64,000 bases of DNA from Phycisphaera sp. (GCA_016125215.1 WGMF01000007.1:1-64000); one strand, 5' to 3'; numbered from the stretch's first letter, positions 26,647 to 36,170 are shown. Numbers and translations are program-made. Notes: generated by a model from the sequence alone, not told the origin.

Positions 26647-28479
26647 ATGACGGCCATCCTCGGCATCTCCGCCTTTTACCATGATTCGGCGGCTGCGCTT
26701 GTTGTTGACGGCCAAATCGTCGCCGCGGCGCAGGAGGAGCGTTTCACGCGGAAAAAGCATGACAGTTCATTTCCACTTCAAGCTGTGGATTATTGTTTGC
26801 GCGAGGCGGGCCTGACTTCCGCTGACCTGGATTACGTCGGGTTTTATGACAAGCCGCTGTTGAAGTTTGATCGGCTCCTCGAAACCTACGTCTCCTTTGC
26901 GCCGGTCGGCTACCGCTCCTTTGCCAAAGCGATGCCCCTCTGGCTCCATCAAAAGTTGCAATTACCACGGGTCATGCGCAAGAGCCTTCCCGGATACAGG
27001 CGACGCTTTGTCTTTCCCGAGCATCACGAATCGCACGCCGCCAGCGCGTTCTATCCCTCTCCCTTCGATCAGGCTGCGATCATCACCTTCGATGGCGTGG
27101 GAGAGTGGGCGACCGTCACGGTTGGACACGGCTGTGGCCACAAAATCGAACTCTCACACGAATTGCGATTCCCCCATTCGCCCGGGCTTCTCTATTCCGC
27201 GTTCACGTACTTTTGCGGCTTCCAGGTCAACTCCGGCGAGTACAAACTGATGGGCTTAGCGCCGTATGGTGAGCCTAAGTACGTCGACACCATCCTCCGC
27301 GAGCTTGTCGATCTCAAAGAAGACGGTTCGTTTCGGATGGACCTGTCGTACTTCAACTACTGCCAGGGATTGACGATGACCTCGCGGAAGTTTGCAAAGC
27401 TGTTCGGCGGACCGCCCCGCAAGCCCGAAGGACCACTGACCCAGCGGGAGATGGACCTGGCGGCGTCGATACAGAAAGTGATCGAGCAAATCATGCTGCG
27501 GATCGCCCGGTTTGCCCACGAGCAAACCGGTTCGACGAACCTCACACTCGCGGGCGGGGTCGCCCTGAATTGCGTGGGCAATGGGAATATCCTGCGGGAG
27601 GGCCCGTTTGAGAAGATATGGGTCCAGCCCGCGGCCGGGGACGCAGGCGGCGCACTGGGCGCTGCCCTGCTGATCTGGCATCAATTGCTCGACCAACCGC
27701 GCACGCCCATGCCCGAAGATTCGCAGTGTGGATCGTTGCTGGGACCGGGTTATTCCCCGGAATACATCGAGCGATCTTTACAGGAAGCGGGGGCGGACTA
27801 CCAACGGATCGATGATGAGGGTCGTCTTCTCGAAGAAGTCGTCGATCATTTGATCTCGGGCAAGGTTGTCGGATGGATGCAGGGGCGCATGGAGTTCGGC
27901 CCCCGAGCGCTGGGCGCTCGCAGCATCCTGGGCGACGCCCGCAACGCAGAGATGCAGTCGACGATGAATCTGAAGATCAAGTTTCGCGAATCATTTCGAC
28001 CCTTCGCGCCGTCGGTGATCGAGGAACATACGCAGGATTACTTTGACCTGCCCAGCGGTGTCGCCAGCCCGTATATGCTCCTGGTGGCAAACGTCACAGA
28101 GAGCCGGCGGGTTGCCCTCGACCATGCCGAGTCATTGCAGGGGCTGGACAAAGTCAGACAGACCCGCTCAGAAATACCCGCCGTGACGCATGTCGACATG
28201 TCCGCTCGTTTACAGACGGTCAACGCACAACGATATCCGAAGTACCACGCATTGTTGCAGCGGTTTTACAAAAGGACCGGATGTCCGGTGCTGGTCAATA
28301 CCAGTTTCAACGTTCGGGGGGAACCGATTGTCTGCGCCCCGGGGGACGCTTACCGGTGCTTCATGGCCACGGATATGGACGTGCTGGTCATCGAGAATTT
28401 TCTGCTGCGAAAATCGCAGCAGCCGGCGACGGCCGGCCGCGCGGCAGAGCATCACCTGGATCGGTTTGCCCTCGACTAA
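26647..28479 (+). CDS. Carbamoyltransferase, NodU/CmcH family
   Basis: 610 residues, full length. The N-terminal Kae1-like domain starts ILGISAFYHDSAAALVVDG and contains PEHHESHAASAFYPS with the metal-binding histidines. The C-terminal domain has GWMQGRMEFGPRALGARSIL and VLVNTSFNVRGEPIVCAPGD. The enzyme transfers carbamoyl from carbamoyl phosphate to a hydroxyl group on a sugar or other acceptor through a carbamoyl-adenylate. TAGAAT ends 7 bases before the ATG, with no Shine-Dalgarno: a leaderless mRNA is likely. It heads a three-gene unit with SxtJ-like and DUF5989 genes. Confidence 0.93.
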   Translation: MTAILGISAFYHDSAAALVVDGQIVAAAQEERFTRKKHDSSFPLQAVDYCLREAGLTSADLDYVGFYDKPLLKFDRLLETYVSFAPVGYRSFAKAMPLWLHQKLQLPRVMRKSLPGYRRRFVFPEHHESHAASAFYPSPFDQAAIITFDGVGEWATVTVGHGCGHKIELSHELRFPHSPGLLYSAFTYFCGFQVNSGEYKLMGLAPYGEPKYVDTILRELVDLKEDGSFRMDLSYFNYCQGLTMTSRKFAKLFGGPPRKPEGPLTQREMDLAASIQKVIEQIMLRIARFAHEQTGSTNLTLAGGVALNCVGNGNILREGPFEKIWVQPAAGDAGGALGAALLIWHQLLDQPRTPMPEDSQCGSLLGPGYSPEYIERSLQEAGADYQRIDDEGRLLEEVVDHLISGKVVGWMQGRMEFGPRALGARSILGDARNAEMQSTMNLKIKFRESFRPFAPSVIEEHTQDYFDLPSGVASPYMLLVANVTESRRVALDHAESLQGLDKVRQTRSEIPAVTHVDMSARLQTVNAQRYPKYHALLQRFYKRTGCPVLVNTSFNVRGEPIVCAPGDAYRCFMATDMDVLVIENFLLRKSQQPATAGRAAEHHLDRFALD

Positions 28480-28497
28480 CAAGATGAGATATCCGCA

Positions 28498-28914
28498 ATG
28501 AGCCTGACGCCTATCAACCGCGACCCTTCAGCCAGGGACCTGTTCTATTTCGGGGCCCTGCTGCCGTTGTTCTTCTTCGGGCTGGGGCTTGTCTTCCGCT
28601 GGCGGTTCGGCTTGAGCACGGCTGGGACAACGTGCTGGGTCCTGGGCGGGACGGTCTGGGGTTTATACCTGTGTGTTCCCCGGATCAGGAAGCCGGTGTA
28701 CACGGGTTGGCAGGCCGCGTTCTGGCCCGTTTCGTGGGCCCTTTCCCACGTATTGCTCGCGGTTGTTTTTTATCTGGCGGTCACACCCGTGGGATGGGTC
28801 CGTCGGCGTATCGGACTGGACCCGATGGGTCGGCGTCTCGATAAGGCTTCGGCCACGTATTGGCATCCACGCCACCCACCCGAGCGCTCGGAACGCTATT
28901 TCGAGCAATTCTGA
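28498..28914 (+). CDS. SxtJ-family membrane protein
   Basis: 138 residues with three to four hydrophobic helices (LFYFGALLPLFFFGLGLVF, TTCWVLGGTVWGLYLCV, FWPVSWALSHVLLAVVFYLA). The tail SATYWHPRHPPERSERYFEQ is typical of the family named after SxtJ from saxitoxin clusters, which regularly accompanies NodU/CmcH carbamoyltransferases. It begins 18 bases after that gene. Molecular function is not established; it may anchor the carbamoyltransferase at the membrane. Confidence 0.85.
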   Translation: MSLTPINRDPSARDLFYFGALLPLFFFGLGLVFRWRFGLSTAGTTCWVLGGTVWGLYLCVPRIRKPVYTGWQAAFWPVSWALSHVLLAVVFYLAVTPVGWVRRRIGLDPMGRRLDKASATYWHPRHPPERSERYFEQF

Positions 28915-28964
28915 CTCTATCGTGCATGGACCCTCTCACGCCCCGTTGACGGATCGATCACACC

Positions 28965-29201
28965 ATGGCCCACACTCCAAAGCCAAAGCAAACCACGCCC
29001 CAACACGCCCAACACGCTGTCAAGGATTTTGAGCAACAGGCTCAAACCCGACAACCCTCGATGCTGTCGGAGTTTTGGCGATTTCTTGCTCACAACAAGA
29101 AATGGTGGCTCACGCCCATCCTGATCGTGCTGCTGCTATTCGGATTGCTTGTCATGCTGTCGAGCACACCGGTGGGCCCATTTATCTACACCCTGTTCTG
29201 A
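28965..29201 (+). CDS. DUF5989-family single-pass membrane protein
   Basis: 78 residues. A polar N-terminal 30 residues precede MLSEFWRFLAHNKKWWLTPI and a transmembrane helix (LIVLLLFGLLVMLSSTPVGP). The family DUF5989 usually follows SxtJ and a carbamoyltransferase in the same order as here. Many homologues are only about 50 residues and begin near the internal Met before LSEFWRF, so the true start may be internal. Function unknown. Confidence 0.8.
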   Translation: MAHTPKPKQTTPQHAQHAVKDFEQQAQTRQPSMLSEFWRFLAHNKKWWLTPILIVLLLFGLLVMLSSTPVGPFIYTLF

Positions 29202-29446
29202 GTTCGATTGTTGCGGTGTTGTTTGCCGTTCTGTCGCGTGGCGGATCAAGATGAACACGTCTGGGACAGGGGGAGTGGCGTTTTTCAAAGCCCCGGTGTG
29301 GATGCCCTGACCGGCTTCGACCGCCCCGACCGGCCGTCGGCGAAGTTTACGCCAGCCTACGACTACGGGGGAGTTGCCAACGCTACGCCAATGTCAGCGA
29401 GAGAAGGGCTTGTCCGGCGCACAGCAGCGCACAAGCGGACACGAAT

Positions 29447-29521
29447 CGGGCTGGCGAGATTCGAACTCGCGACCTCTTGACCCCCAGTCAAGCGCGCTAA
29501 CCAAGCTGCGCTACAGCCCGT
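29447..29521 (-). tRNA. tRNA-Pro(GGG)
   Basis: 75 bases. Acceptor stem cgggctg/cagcccg (7 bp), D arm gcgc/gcgc, anticodon stem cttga/tcaag with loop ctGGGgg, T arm gcgag-ttcgaat-ctcgc, discriminator A. All four stems pair fully. CCA is not encoded (ttc follows). Confidence 0.95.
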
Positions 29522-29581
29522 GCAAACATTCCAGATTAGAATCAAACCGCCAACGCGTCAAACGATTGTGGCCGATCGGGA

Positions 29582-30688
29582 TCACCCGCGACGGACCCAG
29601 GCGGATAACTGCCTGAAAAACCCGACCGGGCTGATCCACCGCTCGTAAAGCTCACGGTTTCGCCTCTGCATCGCTTCAAAGTCCCCCAGGGAAATTCGGC
29701 TGTGGAACTCGATCAATCTTTCCGCGATGCGGTCGAGGTCGTGGGGATCGACCCACACCACGTGCTCCCTCCAGTTGATGTGGTCATCAAAAGGCAGCAG
29801 GCAATCCGTGTCGACGAACAGCGGAATCCTCCCACAGGAGAGCGCTTCGTAGAGCCGGTATGAAAAGTTCCCCGCGCCGCGGACGACGAGGGTGTAGGGC
29901 GAGGCCAGCATGTTCCGGGCATAGTCCAGACGTGCCCGGTGCTTGTCCCGCTCGCCGTCGGCCCAGAAACCCTTGCGGAACAACACGTCGGTTTCGACCC
30001 TGCGGTCTGCGAGCAGTTGGCGGATCGCCCGGCCGCGCAGGTCTGCGCCGCGTGGGTGACGGTGCATGGCTTTGAGAGTCTGGTACCTGATCCACGAGAG
30101 CGGGCCGGTGTGGTCGATGTAACCGCAGTAACCCACGCGGGGCTTGGGTGCTTTGGGCAGGACATTCAATCTCCCGTCGCTGTAACGCATAAAGTCCACG
30201 CTCCAGCCGGGGTAGCCGTGCTCGGTGGGCTTTTTCATGCTCCGGTACCCGGTGGTGCGGAAGACGTGGACGTGATGGCCAAGGTCGATGGGCGTGTCGA
30301 GGTCGGAGTTGAAGAAGACCAGCACCGGCTTGCCCGCATCGCGTGCGTCGGCGACGAGCGTCTTAAGCAGAGCGGGGTCCGCATCGGGGCGGTATTCCAT
30401 GGGATACACCACGGCGTGGGCCCGGTCGAGGGTCTCGACAAGCTCGAAGATCTCACCGGCTTGATCGGCGTAGTCATCGAAGCGCCCTTCATCCGGGCCG
30501 GGTTGTCTGTCCACGGGCAGGCCCAGCAAAGGCGCGAGCATGACCACCGCCCGAGCGTCCGACCCGATGAGTTCCCTGCGTGTAAAGAGCCTGGTTTTCA
30601 AGGGTATGGCCCGGTGCGACGCGGTGATGTTCCCCAAACTTTCATTGTGTAGACTTATCAAAACGACCTGAAACGAGAACACAGACAC
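29582..30688 (-). CDS. Exostosin-like glycosyltransferase (GT47-type)
   Basis: 368 residues from a GTG start. The N-terminal part is an alpha/beta domain (ARAVVMLAPLLGLPVDRQPG, AHAVVYPMEYRP). The C-terminal donor-binding region has PYTLVVRGAGNFSYRLYEAL, SCGRIPLFVDTDCLLPFDDH and INWREHVVWVDPHDLDRIAE, the R-G-..-S-R-..-E-A-L..G-..-P-V pattern of exostosin-type transferases. It probably builds a surface polysaccharide in the cytoplasm. Start is uncertain; no Shine-Dalgarno or ATG lies near. The gene is next to tRNA-Pro and a repeat. Confidence 0.78.
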   Translation of the reverse strand: MSVFSFQVVLISLHNESLGNITASHRAIPLKTRLFTRRELIGSDARAVVMLAPLLGLPVDRQPGPDEGRFDDYADQAGEIFELVETLDRAHAVVYPMEYRPDADPALLKTLVADARDAGKPVLVFFNSDLDTPIDLGHHVHVFRTTGYRSMKKPTEHGYPGWSVDFMRYSDGRLNVLPKAPKPRVGYCGYIDHTGPLSWIRYQTLKAMHRHPRGADLRGRAIRQLLADRRVETDVLFRKGFWADGERDKHRARLDYARNMLASPYTLVVRGAGNFSYRLYEALSCGRIPLFVDTDCLLPFDDHINWREHVVWVDPHDLDRIAERLIEFHSRISLGDFEAMQRRNRELYERWISPVGFFRQLSAWVRRG

Positions 30689-30705
30689 AAGGGGCCGGGG
30701 AAGAA

Positions 30706-30803
30706 ACCGCAGATTGCACAGATTACACAGATCGATCCAGCTTGGGTGCTCCGGAAAATCCGCCTTGAATCTGCGTCATCTGCGGAATCTGTGGTTTCTG
30801 TGT
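30706..30803. repeat. Dispersed 'cacagat...aatctgcgg' intergenic repeat, copy 2
   Basis: Begins aaccgcagattgcacagatt and ends gaatctgtggtttctgtg, so its edges are complementary. The core 30762-30796 matches 42-76 with 4 mismatches. It lies between the GT47-type and FkbM genes. Confidence 0.6.
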
Positions 30804-30902
30804 CGGCTCATGGTTTTGATCCGTGACAATTCGGATTCATTCTGATTTGCGGTCTTCGTTAGATAAGCCAATCGATCCGACTCCCGTATCTTATGCGCAG
30901 GA

Positions 30903-31652
30903 TCAGCTAACCCCGGCAGCAAACCCGTGGTCCGACCCGGGCGGGAACGCGACACAGTGGTACACGCGCTGGGTGGCGGGTGAGCGATCGACCCGCTTGC
31001 CCTCGACCGAGAAGAGCTCGTACCCCGCGTCGTAGAGCGTGAAGCGCCCCTGCCAGCCGGCGTCGTTGTGGAACTCCACCATGACGATCGGTCGCTGTCG
31101 GGTGAGCAATGCTTTCATCCCACGCAGCGCCACGTCTTCCGCACCCTCGATGTCGATCTTCACAAAATCGACTTGACGGTCGCTGGGGAAGTATCGGTCG
31201 AGCGATGTCGCGGGGATCGTGAGGGCTGGGGTGTGTTTGACGCCGTCGTGGTCGGTATCGGAGAGGCTCCACTCTTGGCTTGACCTGCCCCGGCCTGGGT
31301 AGAGGTCGATGTGATCGGCGGACCCGTCCGAGACCGCGACGTTTTCGATGCAAACCGTATCCGCAAATCCGTTGCGTTCGACGGTCGTGGCCAACCGCCT
31401 GGCGTTGCCGGGGTGCGCTTCAAATGCGACGACCCTGCCCTTCGGTCCCACACGGTCGGCCAGCATGATCGTGACGTGGCCAATGTTGGCTCCCACGTCG
31501 GCACAGACCCAGCCCGGTTGAACGATCTGAACAATCAAGGCAGCGACCGCAGGCTCGTATTCCTCGCCCAGCACGGGGTATTTCGGGAACCATCGGCTGC
31601 GCAACCGTGCCAGTCGGGTAATCAGGTTTTTGGGCAGGTGGGTTCGCAACAT
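30903..31652 (-). CDS. FkbM-family methyltransferase
   Basis: 249 residues from ATG 31652, preceded by GGGAG at 5 bases; a GTG 45 bases upstream (31697) is less likely. SAM-binding motif I is ADVGANIGHVTI, followed by VVAFEAHPGNARRL, VSDGSADHIDLY and DFVKIDIEGAEDVALRG, all standard for FkbM domains. The family O-methylates sugars or polyketides. Beside glycosyltransferases and carbamoyltransferase genes, methylation of a surface glycan is the best guess. Confidence 0.88.
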   Translation of the reverse strand: MLRTHLPKNLITRLARLRSRWFPKYPVLGEEYEPAVAALIVQIVQPGWVCADVGANIGHVTIMLADRVGPKGRVVAFEAHPGNARRLATTVERNGFADTVCIENVAVSDGSADHIDLYPGRGRSSQEWSLSDTDHDGVKHTPALTIPATSLDRYFPSDRQVDFVKIDIEGAEDVALRGMKALLTRQRPIVMVEFHNDAGWQGRFTLYDAGYELFSVEGKRVDRSPATQRVYHCVAFPPGSDHGFAAGVS

Positions 31653-31788
31653 GAGGGCTCCCGACTTGCTCGGGAATGGATTGGTGTGTACGGCCACGGT
31701 GCGGGCTGCATTGACCGTGGAGACGGCGTAGAATGTAGCGGGTATCCGACTATCTGTCCCCGTCCGTCATTCAAAAAGGAGACCTTAC

Positions 31789-32172
31789 ATGAATCTGACC
31801 AGGACAACACAAACCCTAGCGAAGCTGGGCACCTGCGTTTTGGGTTGCGCGCTCTGCCTGACCGTGGCTGCGCTGCTCACCGCATGCGGGAACAGCTCTT
31901 CGCCACCCGCCCAATCGAGCACGGGCCACAGCATGGACGCTATGAAAGGCGCTGCACAAGACGCGGTGGCGGCGGGTCAGGCCGCGGCCGACGCGGTCAA
32001 GGACGCCGCCGAGGACGCGGTGGCCGTGAACGCCAAGTGCCCGGTCAGTGGCGACCCCATCGACGCCAAAGGCGCGAAGGTTGTCTACGACGGCAAGGTC
32101 TACGGCTTCTGCTGCGACGACTGCATCAAGGCCTTCAAAGCCAACCCCGCCAAATACGCCAAGGCCCAGTGA
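31789..32172 (+). CDS. YHS-domain lipoprotein
   Basis: 127 residues. Signal peptide with lipobox LLTAC gives a lipid-anchored Cys. An Ala-rich linker (DAVAAGQAAADAVKDAAEDA) leads to a YHS domain: CPVSGDPIDAKGAKVVYDGK, YGFCCDDCIKAF and NPAKYAKAQ, with the metal-binding cysteines kept. YHS domains bind transition metals in copper ATPases and toluene monooxygenases. This is a probable periplasmic metal-binding lipoprotein. An AGGAGA Shine-Dalgarno precedes the ATG and a terminator follows the stop. Confidence 0.88.
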   Translation: MNLTRTTQTLAKLGTCVLGCALCLTVAALLTACGNSSSPPAQSSTGHSMDAMKGAAQDAVAAGQAAADAVKDAAEDAVAVNAKCPVSGDPIDAKGAKVVYDGKVYGFCCDDCIKAFKANPAKYAKAQ

Positions 32173-32203
32173 GGCTTTGAGTGATTTTCACTTTCGCACA
32201 CAC

Positions 32204-32236
32204 AGCCGGGCACGGTGAAACGTTCCCGGCTTTTTT
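32204..32236 (+). terminator. Rho-independent terminator after the YHS lipoprotein
   Basis: gccggg (32205-32210) pairs with cccggc (32225-32230) around a 14-base loop; six T follow at 32231-32236. It separates the YHS gene from the GH36-like gene. Confidence 0.8.
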
Positions 32237-32250
32237 CTGGACCTTGAATC

Positions 32251-34233
32251 ATGCTCCCGAACCTCGACCATCAATTTTCCAATGCTCGTGCGCACACCGA
32301 GGGCGAGAGCCTGATTGTCACCACCGGCTGGATGCGGCGCGAGTGGCGGTGGACGGGCCACGGACTGGCCACCACACTGATCCATGACGAGCTCAACAAC
32401 AGATCGTGGCACACCACACGCGGTGAGTGTGATTGGGAATTGCCCGACGCCTCCCAGCCCCCCAAAGCCACGCTCACGTCGCTAACCGCAAGCGTCGAAG
32501 ACGACGAGGGATTTACATCGAAACACCTGTGCGTCCGCGCGGAGTTCGACTACCCGACCGCGGGTTACGCAATACGCCTGACCCTCTGGGCCTACCCCCT
32601 GGCACCCGGCCTGCGGACACTGCTTTCCGCGAGGAAGACTCGCCAATCCAAAGATGAAATCAAGGCCAATATTCAGGGCGGTCCACGCAACGCCCGGGCC
32701 GAGCGCATCCCCATCGACAAGCCCCGATGCACCCGCAGATGGATCGGCTACTACAACGCCACACAGCAACGCAACGACACGCACCTGGACATCCTCAAGC
32801 AGAGCGTGACCGCCTACCCACTGAACGGGCGCGAGTGGTGCGACTGGGCCAGCGCCGCGTGCGTGGAAGATGAGCACGGCGGTATCGCACTGGTCAAAGA
32901 ATCGCACAAGTGCGTCAACCAGCCCGGCCACGTGACAGGCGGTTTTGTCTGCGATGAACACGACGGGCTTTCGAGCGACGGTTGGGGCATGCGCGACAAC
33001 GAAATCAGCACGGATCGCTACACCGACGGTTGGGCCACGTGGTCGCTGCTGTGGTCGGGCGGAGATTTCGAACGCACACTTGCCTTCAAGGCCTTCGACC
33101 GCCTGCGTTACCCCATCGACCCGAAGCGCGACATCTACATCCAGGCCAACACCTGGGGCAGCACCGACAACGGCTCCGACGCCCGTCGGGCCGGGTGCGA
33201 ACAAAGCGTCCTGCGCGAGATCGAACGCTGCGCCGAGATGGGCATCGACTCACTCCAGATCGACGACGGCTGGCAGGTTCCCCCCGGGAATTCCTCGTGG
33301 CAACCCGGCGAAAACGGCTGGCGCCCCCACCCCGAAAGTTACCCGGATGGCTGGAAGAATGTCCGTACTCGCGCACAACAACTCGGTGTCAAGCTGGGCC
33401 TCTGGGCGGCGGCACAGCCCGTGAGCCTCGATGAACTCAAAGCCAACTTCACGGAAGGCGGCTTTACGCAATTCAAACTCGACTTTGCGATCTTGAGAAC
33501 CAAAGCTGAGATCGACGAACTGATGGCCAAGGTGCGCGAATTCATCACGTGGACCGGCCACAAGGTCCGCATTAACTGGGACGTCACCGAAAACCCCGCA
33601 CGCTACGGCTACTTCTTTGCACGGGAATACGGCTGCATCTACCTCGAAAACCGCAAGCCCGCCAAACCCGTCGGCGTCGTCTACCGACCCCACACCGTCC
33701 TGCGCGACCTCTGGCAGATCGCACAATACCTCAACCTCCACCGCTTCCAGTGTTCGATCCAGAACGTCGAACGCACCGACCCCCAGATCAGCGACGCACA
33801 CCTGCACGATCACTCATACGCCACCGCCATCGCCCTCATGGGTATCCCCCTCTTCTTCCTCGAAACCAAGTATTACACCGACAACGCTGTGCAGGAAATC
33901 CGCAAGGTGCTGGCCATCTACAAACAGCACCGCGACGCCATCTACCGCGGCGTAGTCCACCCCATCGGGAACAAACCCGACAACGCAAGCTGGACCGGCT
34001 TCCAGTCCCACCTTCCCGACGAAAACCGCGGCTACCTCACCCTCTACCGAGAACGGTGCAACCCGCAGCCCGACGCCACGATCCAACTCGGTTGGCTAAG
34101 AAACCTCAAGGTCCGCTTCACCGACCTCCTGAACGAACGCTCTGACGATCAGCAACTCGGCCCGGACGGCTCACCCACATTCACCCTCCCCCACGCCCCG
34201 GGCTTTGCGTTCCTGCGGTATGACGCCATCTAA
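32251..34233 (+). CDS. Alpha-galactosidase-like glycoside hydrolase (GH36/GH-D clan)
   Basis: 660 residues, cytoplasmic (no signal). An N-terminal beta-sandwich (about 1-270) is followed by a TIM barrel: IYIQANTWGSTDNGSD, SLQIDDGWQVPPGNSSWQPG, GVKLGLWAAAQPVSLDEL, TQFKLDFAILRTKAEID with the likely nucleophile Asp, and KVRINWDVTENPARYGYF. A C-terminal small domain closes the protein. The pattern fits clan GH-D, GH36 more than GH27. It probably trims alpha-galactosides or a related alpha-linked sugar taken up by the cell. It begins only 15 bases after the YHS terminator. Confidence 0.78.
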   Translation: MLPNLDHQFSNARAHTEGESLIVTTGWMRREWRWTGHGLATTLIHDELNNRSWHTTRGECDWELPDASQPPKATLTSLTASVEDDEGFTSKHLCVRAEFDYPTAGYAIRLTLWAYPLAPGLRTLLSARKTRQSKDEIKANIQGGPRNARAERIPIDKPRCTRRWIGYYNATQQRNDTHLDILKQSVTAYPLNGREWCDWASAACVEDEHGGIALVKESHKCVNQPGHVTGGFVCDEHDGLSSDGWGMRDNEISTDRYTDGWATWSLLWSGGDFERTLAFKAFDRLRYPIDPKRDIYIQANTWGSTDNGSDARRAGCEQSVLREIERCAEMGIDSLQIDDGWQVPPGNSSWQPGENGWRPHPESYPDGWKNVRTRAQQLGVKLGLWAAAQPVSLDELKANFTEGGFTQFKLDFAILRTKAEIDELMAKVREFITWTGHKVRINWDVTENPARYGYFFAREYGCIYLENRKPAKPVGVVYRPHTVLRDLWQIAQYLNLHRFQCSIQNVERTDPQISDAHLHDHSYATAIALMGIPLFFLETKYYTDNAVQEIRKVLAIYKQHRDAIYRGVVHPIGNKPDNASWTGFQSHLPDENRGYLTLYRERCNPQPDATIQLGWLRNLKVRFTDLLNERSDDQQLGPDGSPTFTLPHAPGFAFLRYDAI

Positions 34234-34490
34234 CTCCCGTCACAAATCCCACAACCTATAAAAAGCACTTTTTACGGCATTGAGTGCGCTGTGCTCTATC
34301 GGGTATAGTCCCAGCCTGTTGTTGTTTTGTGATTGTCGGTCACGCCAACGGCAAGGAGTCGGAGAAACCCCCTATCTCGTACCCATACCGGCTGGATGGT
34401 CCGACCATGACGGGCGGGTATCGGGTGCGCGAACACATCCTATCTATAAACCCTGAAAAGATTTACACCTCTCTCAGAAAAGAACGTTTT

Positions 34491-36170
34491 ATGACAAAAA
34501 TCATAAGGAATCACCGGAGCGACTCTGGTAAATCAACGGCTCGGTTTTCTTGCCCCGGTCGTACAGCCTGCCGATCTTCACGGTGGTCGCCGGGGGTGAT
34601 TGGGGCCATGCTTTTCACCCTCGCGGGTTTAACCTGCAACCGTGTGACCTTTGCGGTGGAAGACCCGCTGGTCATCGTCAACGAAGACCGCCTTGAGGAT
34701 CTGGGCATCGGACAGCCGTGGACGACGCACGGCGTCGACGTCGGCGGCGGAGCGGACTACGACGGGTCTCTGGAAGTGATCAACGGCTCGTTTGTCAACA
34801 ATCCAAACTGGACCAACATCGGTGAATTCAAAGTTGGGGTGCTGCCATTCGTTGAGCCCTCCGGGTCCACAGAAACCTACGGCGGAGTAGCCCTCTACTC
34901 GGGAACCTACCTTGTCAACTCCGGCCAGACGACCATCGGCCAGGGATACAACAAAGTGGGTTACTTTTTAGTTGACGAGGGGGCGGTCTGGGTGAATGAC
35001 GGCCCGGTGTTCGTTGGTAATGGCGGCGGTGGGGGCGGAAACGGGGTCTTGCACACACTTGAAATCGTCGGCTCAGCCACCGTGACGAACAGCCCCGCAG
35101 GCATCGGCATCGGGGACGGCACCACGGCTTACCTGAACGTCCACGGCAGGCACGCCTTCCTGAGCGTCAACGACTTCAGCAACGGCACGATGGACATCGG
35201 CAGCAGCGGCGGCATCGGCGCGATGGACATCACCGACGGCGGCGTCGTCAACAACACATGGGCATTTGTCGGCACAAGCCCCGGTTTCTTTGGCGCTCAA
35301 TCCAACGGCGACGTCTACATCGCTGGCACCACGGCTTACGACAACGAGACCGACCCCGACCCCAACATCGAGGGCGACTCGATCTGGAATGTCGGCGACA
35401 ACGAGTACGGCACAGGTGGGGGCTACCTCTCCGTAGGCGAATACGGCGGGTACGGCAACGTCGAGGTCGACAACCGCGGCCACGTCAACGCGTGGAGACT
35501 CCTCATGGGCCAGGGCGGCGGCGAGGGGCACATCACCGTCAACACAGGCGGCAAACTCGAAGTCCTCACCACCATCACCATGTGGGACGGCAGCACCATC
35601 GACCTGACCGGCGGTGGCCGCGCTCTGGTCGGGCAGGGCTTCATCAGCCAGGTCCAGGACGGCACGATGCGGATTGGCTTCGGCGGCGCGTTGTTGGGCG
35701 ACGGCACCATCATCGGCAATGTCGAACTGCTCGGTGGCACCATCAAGCCCGGACACTCGCCCGGCACCATCACCATCGACGGCAACCTCATCTTGGACGC
35801 TGACAGCGAGATCGAGGTCCAGGTCGGCGGCACCGGCAGCGGCCAGTTCGACCAGATCAATGTATTGGGCAACACCACGCTCGGCGGCACGGTGAAACTC
35901 GTCTTCCTGCCCGGATTCAACCCGCAGGCCGGCGACGCGCTCTCACTCGACATCTTCCTCAACCACGCCGGCATCCAGGGAGGCTTTACCGCCCTGAGCG
36001 TCGAGGGCCTTTCACCCAACCTGGCTGCGATACTCGATCTCGACCAACTGGCCAGTGGCCAACCCCTCGACATCACCATCGCCTCTGTCCCCGAGCCCGC
36101 CTCGATTGTGCTTTTGAGTGTCGCAATCGGGTTTGGATTGACCCGCCGTCAAAAAAGGCTTATCGCTTGA
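34491..36170 (+). CDS. T5SS/PEP-CTERM-associated repeat protein
   Basis: 559 residues from ATG 34491; upstream in-frame Met at 34284 gives an implausible extension. After an N-terminal region with a hydrophobic segment (GVIGAMLFTLAGLTCNRVTF) come Gly/Asp/Val repeats such as GQGYNKVGYFLVDEGAVWVN, GIGIGDGTTAYLNVHGRH and LSVGEYGGYGNVEVDNRGHV, matching the T5SS/PEP-CTERM-associated repeat. These form a right-handed beta-helix. The C-terminus VPEPASIVLLSVAIGFGLTR is a PEP-CTERM signal. Exported, surface-associated; function unknown. Confidence 0.83.
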   Translation: MTKIIRNHRSDSGKSTARFSCPGRTACRSSRWSPGVIGAMLFTLAGLTCNRVTFAVEDPLVIVNEDRLEDLGIGQPWTTHGVDVGGGADYDGSLEVINGSFVNNPNWTNIGEFKVGVLPFVEPSGSTETYGGVALYSGTYLVNSGQTTIGQGYNKVGYFLVDEGAVWVNDGPVFVGNGGGGGGNGVLHTLEIVGSATVTNSPAGIGIGDGTTAYLNVHGRHAFLSVNDFSNGTMDIGSSGGIGAMDITDGGVVNNTWAFVGTSPGFFGAQSNGDVYIAGTTAYDNETDPDPNIEGDSIWNVGDNEYGTGGGYLSVGEYGGYGNVEVDNRGHVNAWRLLMGQGGGEGHITVNTGGKLEVLTTITMWDGSTIDLTGGGRALVGQGFISQVQDGTMRIGFGGALLGDGTIIGNVELLGGTIKPGHSPGTITIDGNLILDADSEIEVQVGGTGSGQFDQINVLGNTTLGGTVKLVFLPGFNPQAGDALSLDIFLNHAGIQGGFTALSVEGLSPNLAAILDLDQLASGQPLDITIASVPEPASIVLLSVAIGFGLTRRQKRLIA

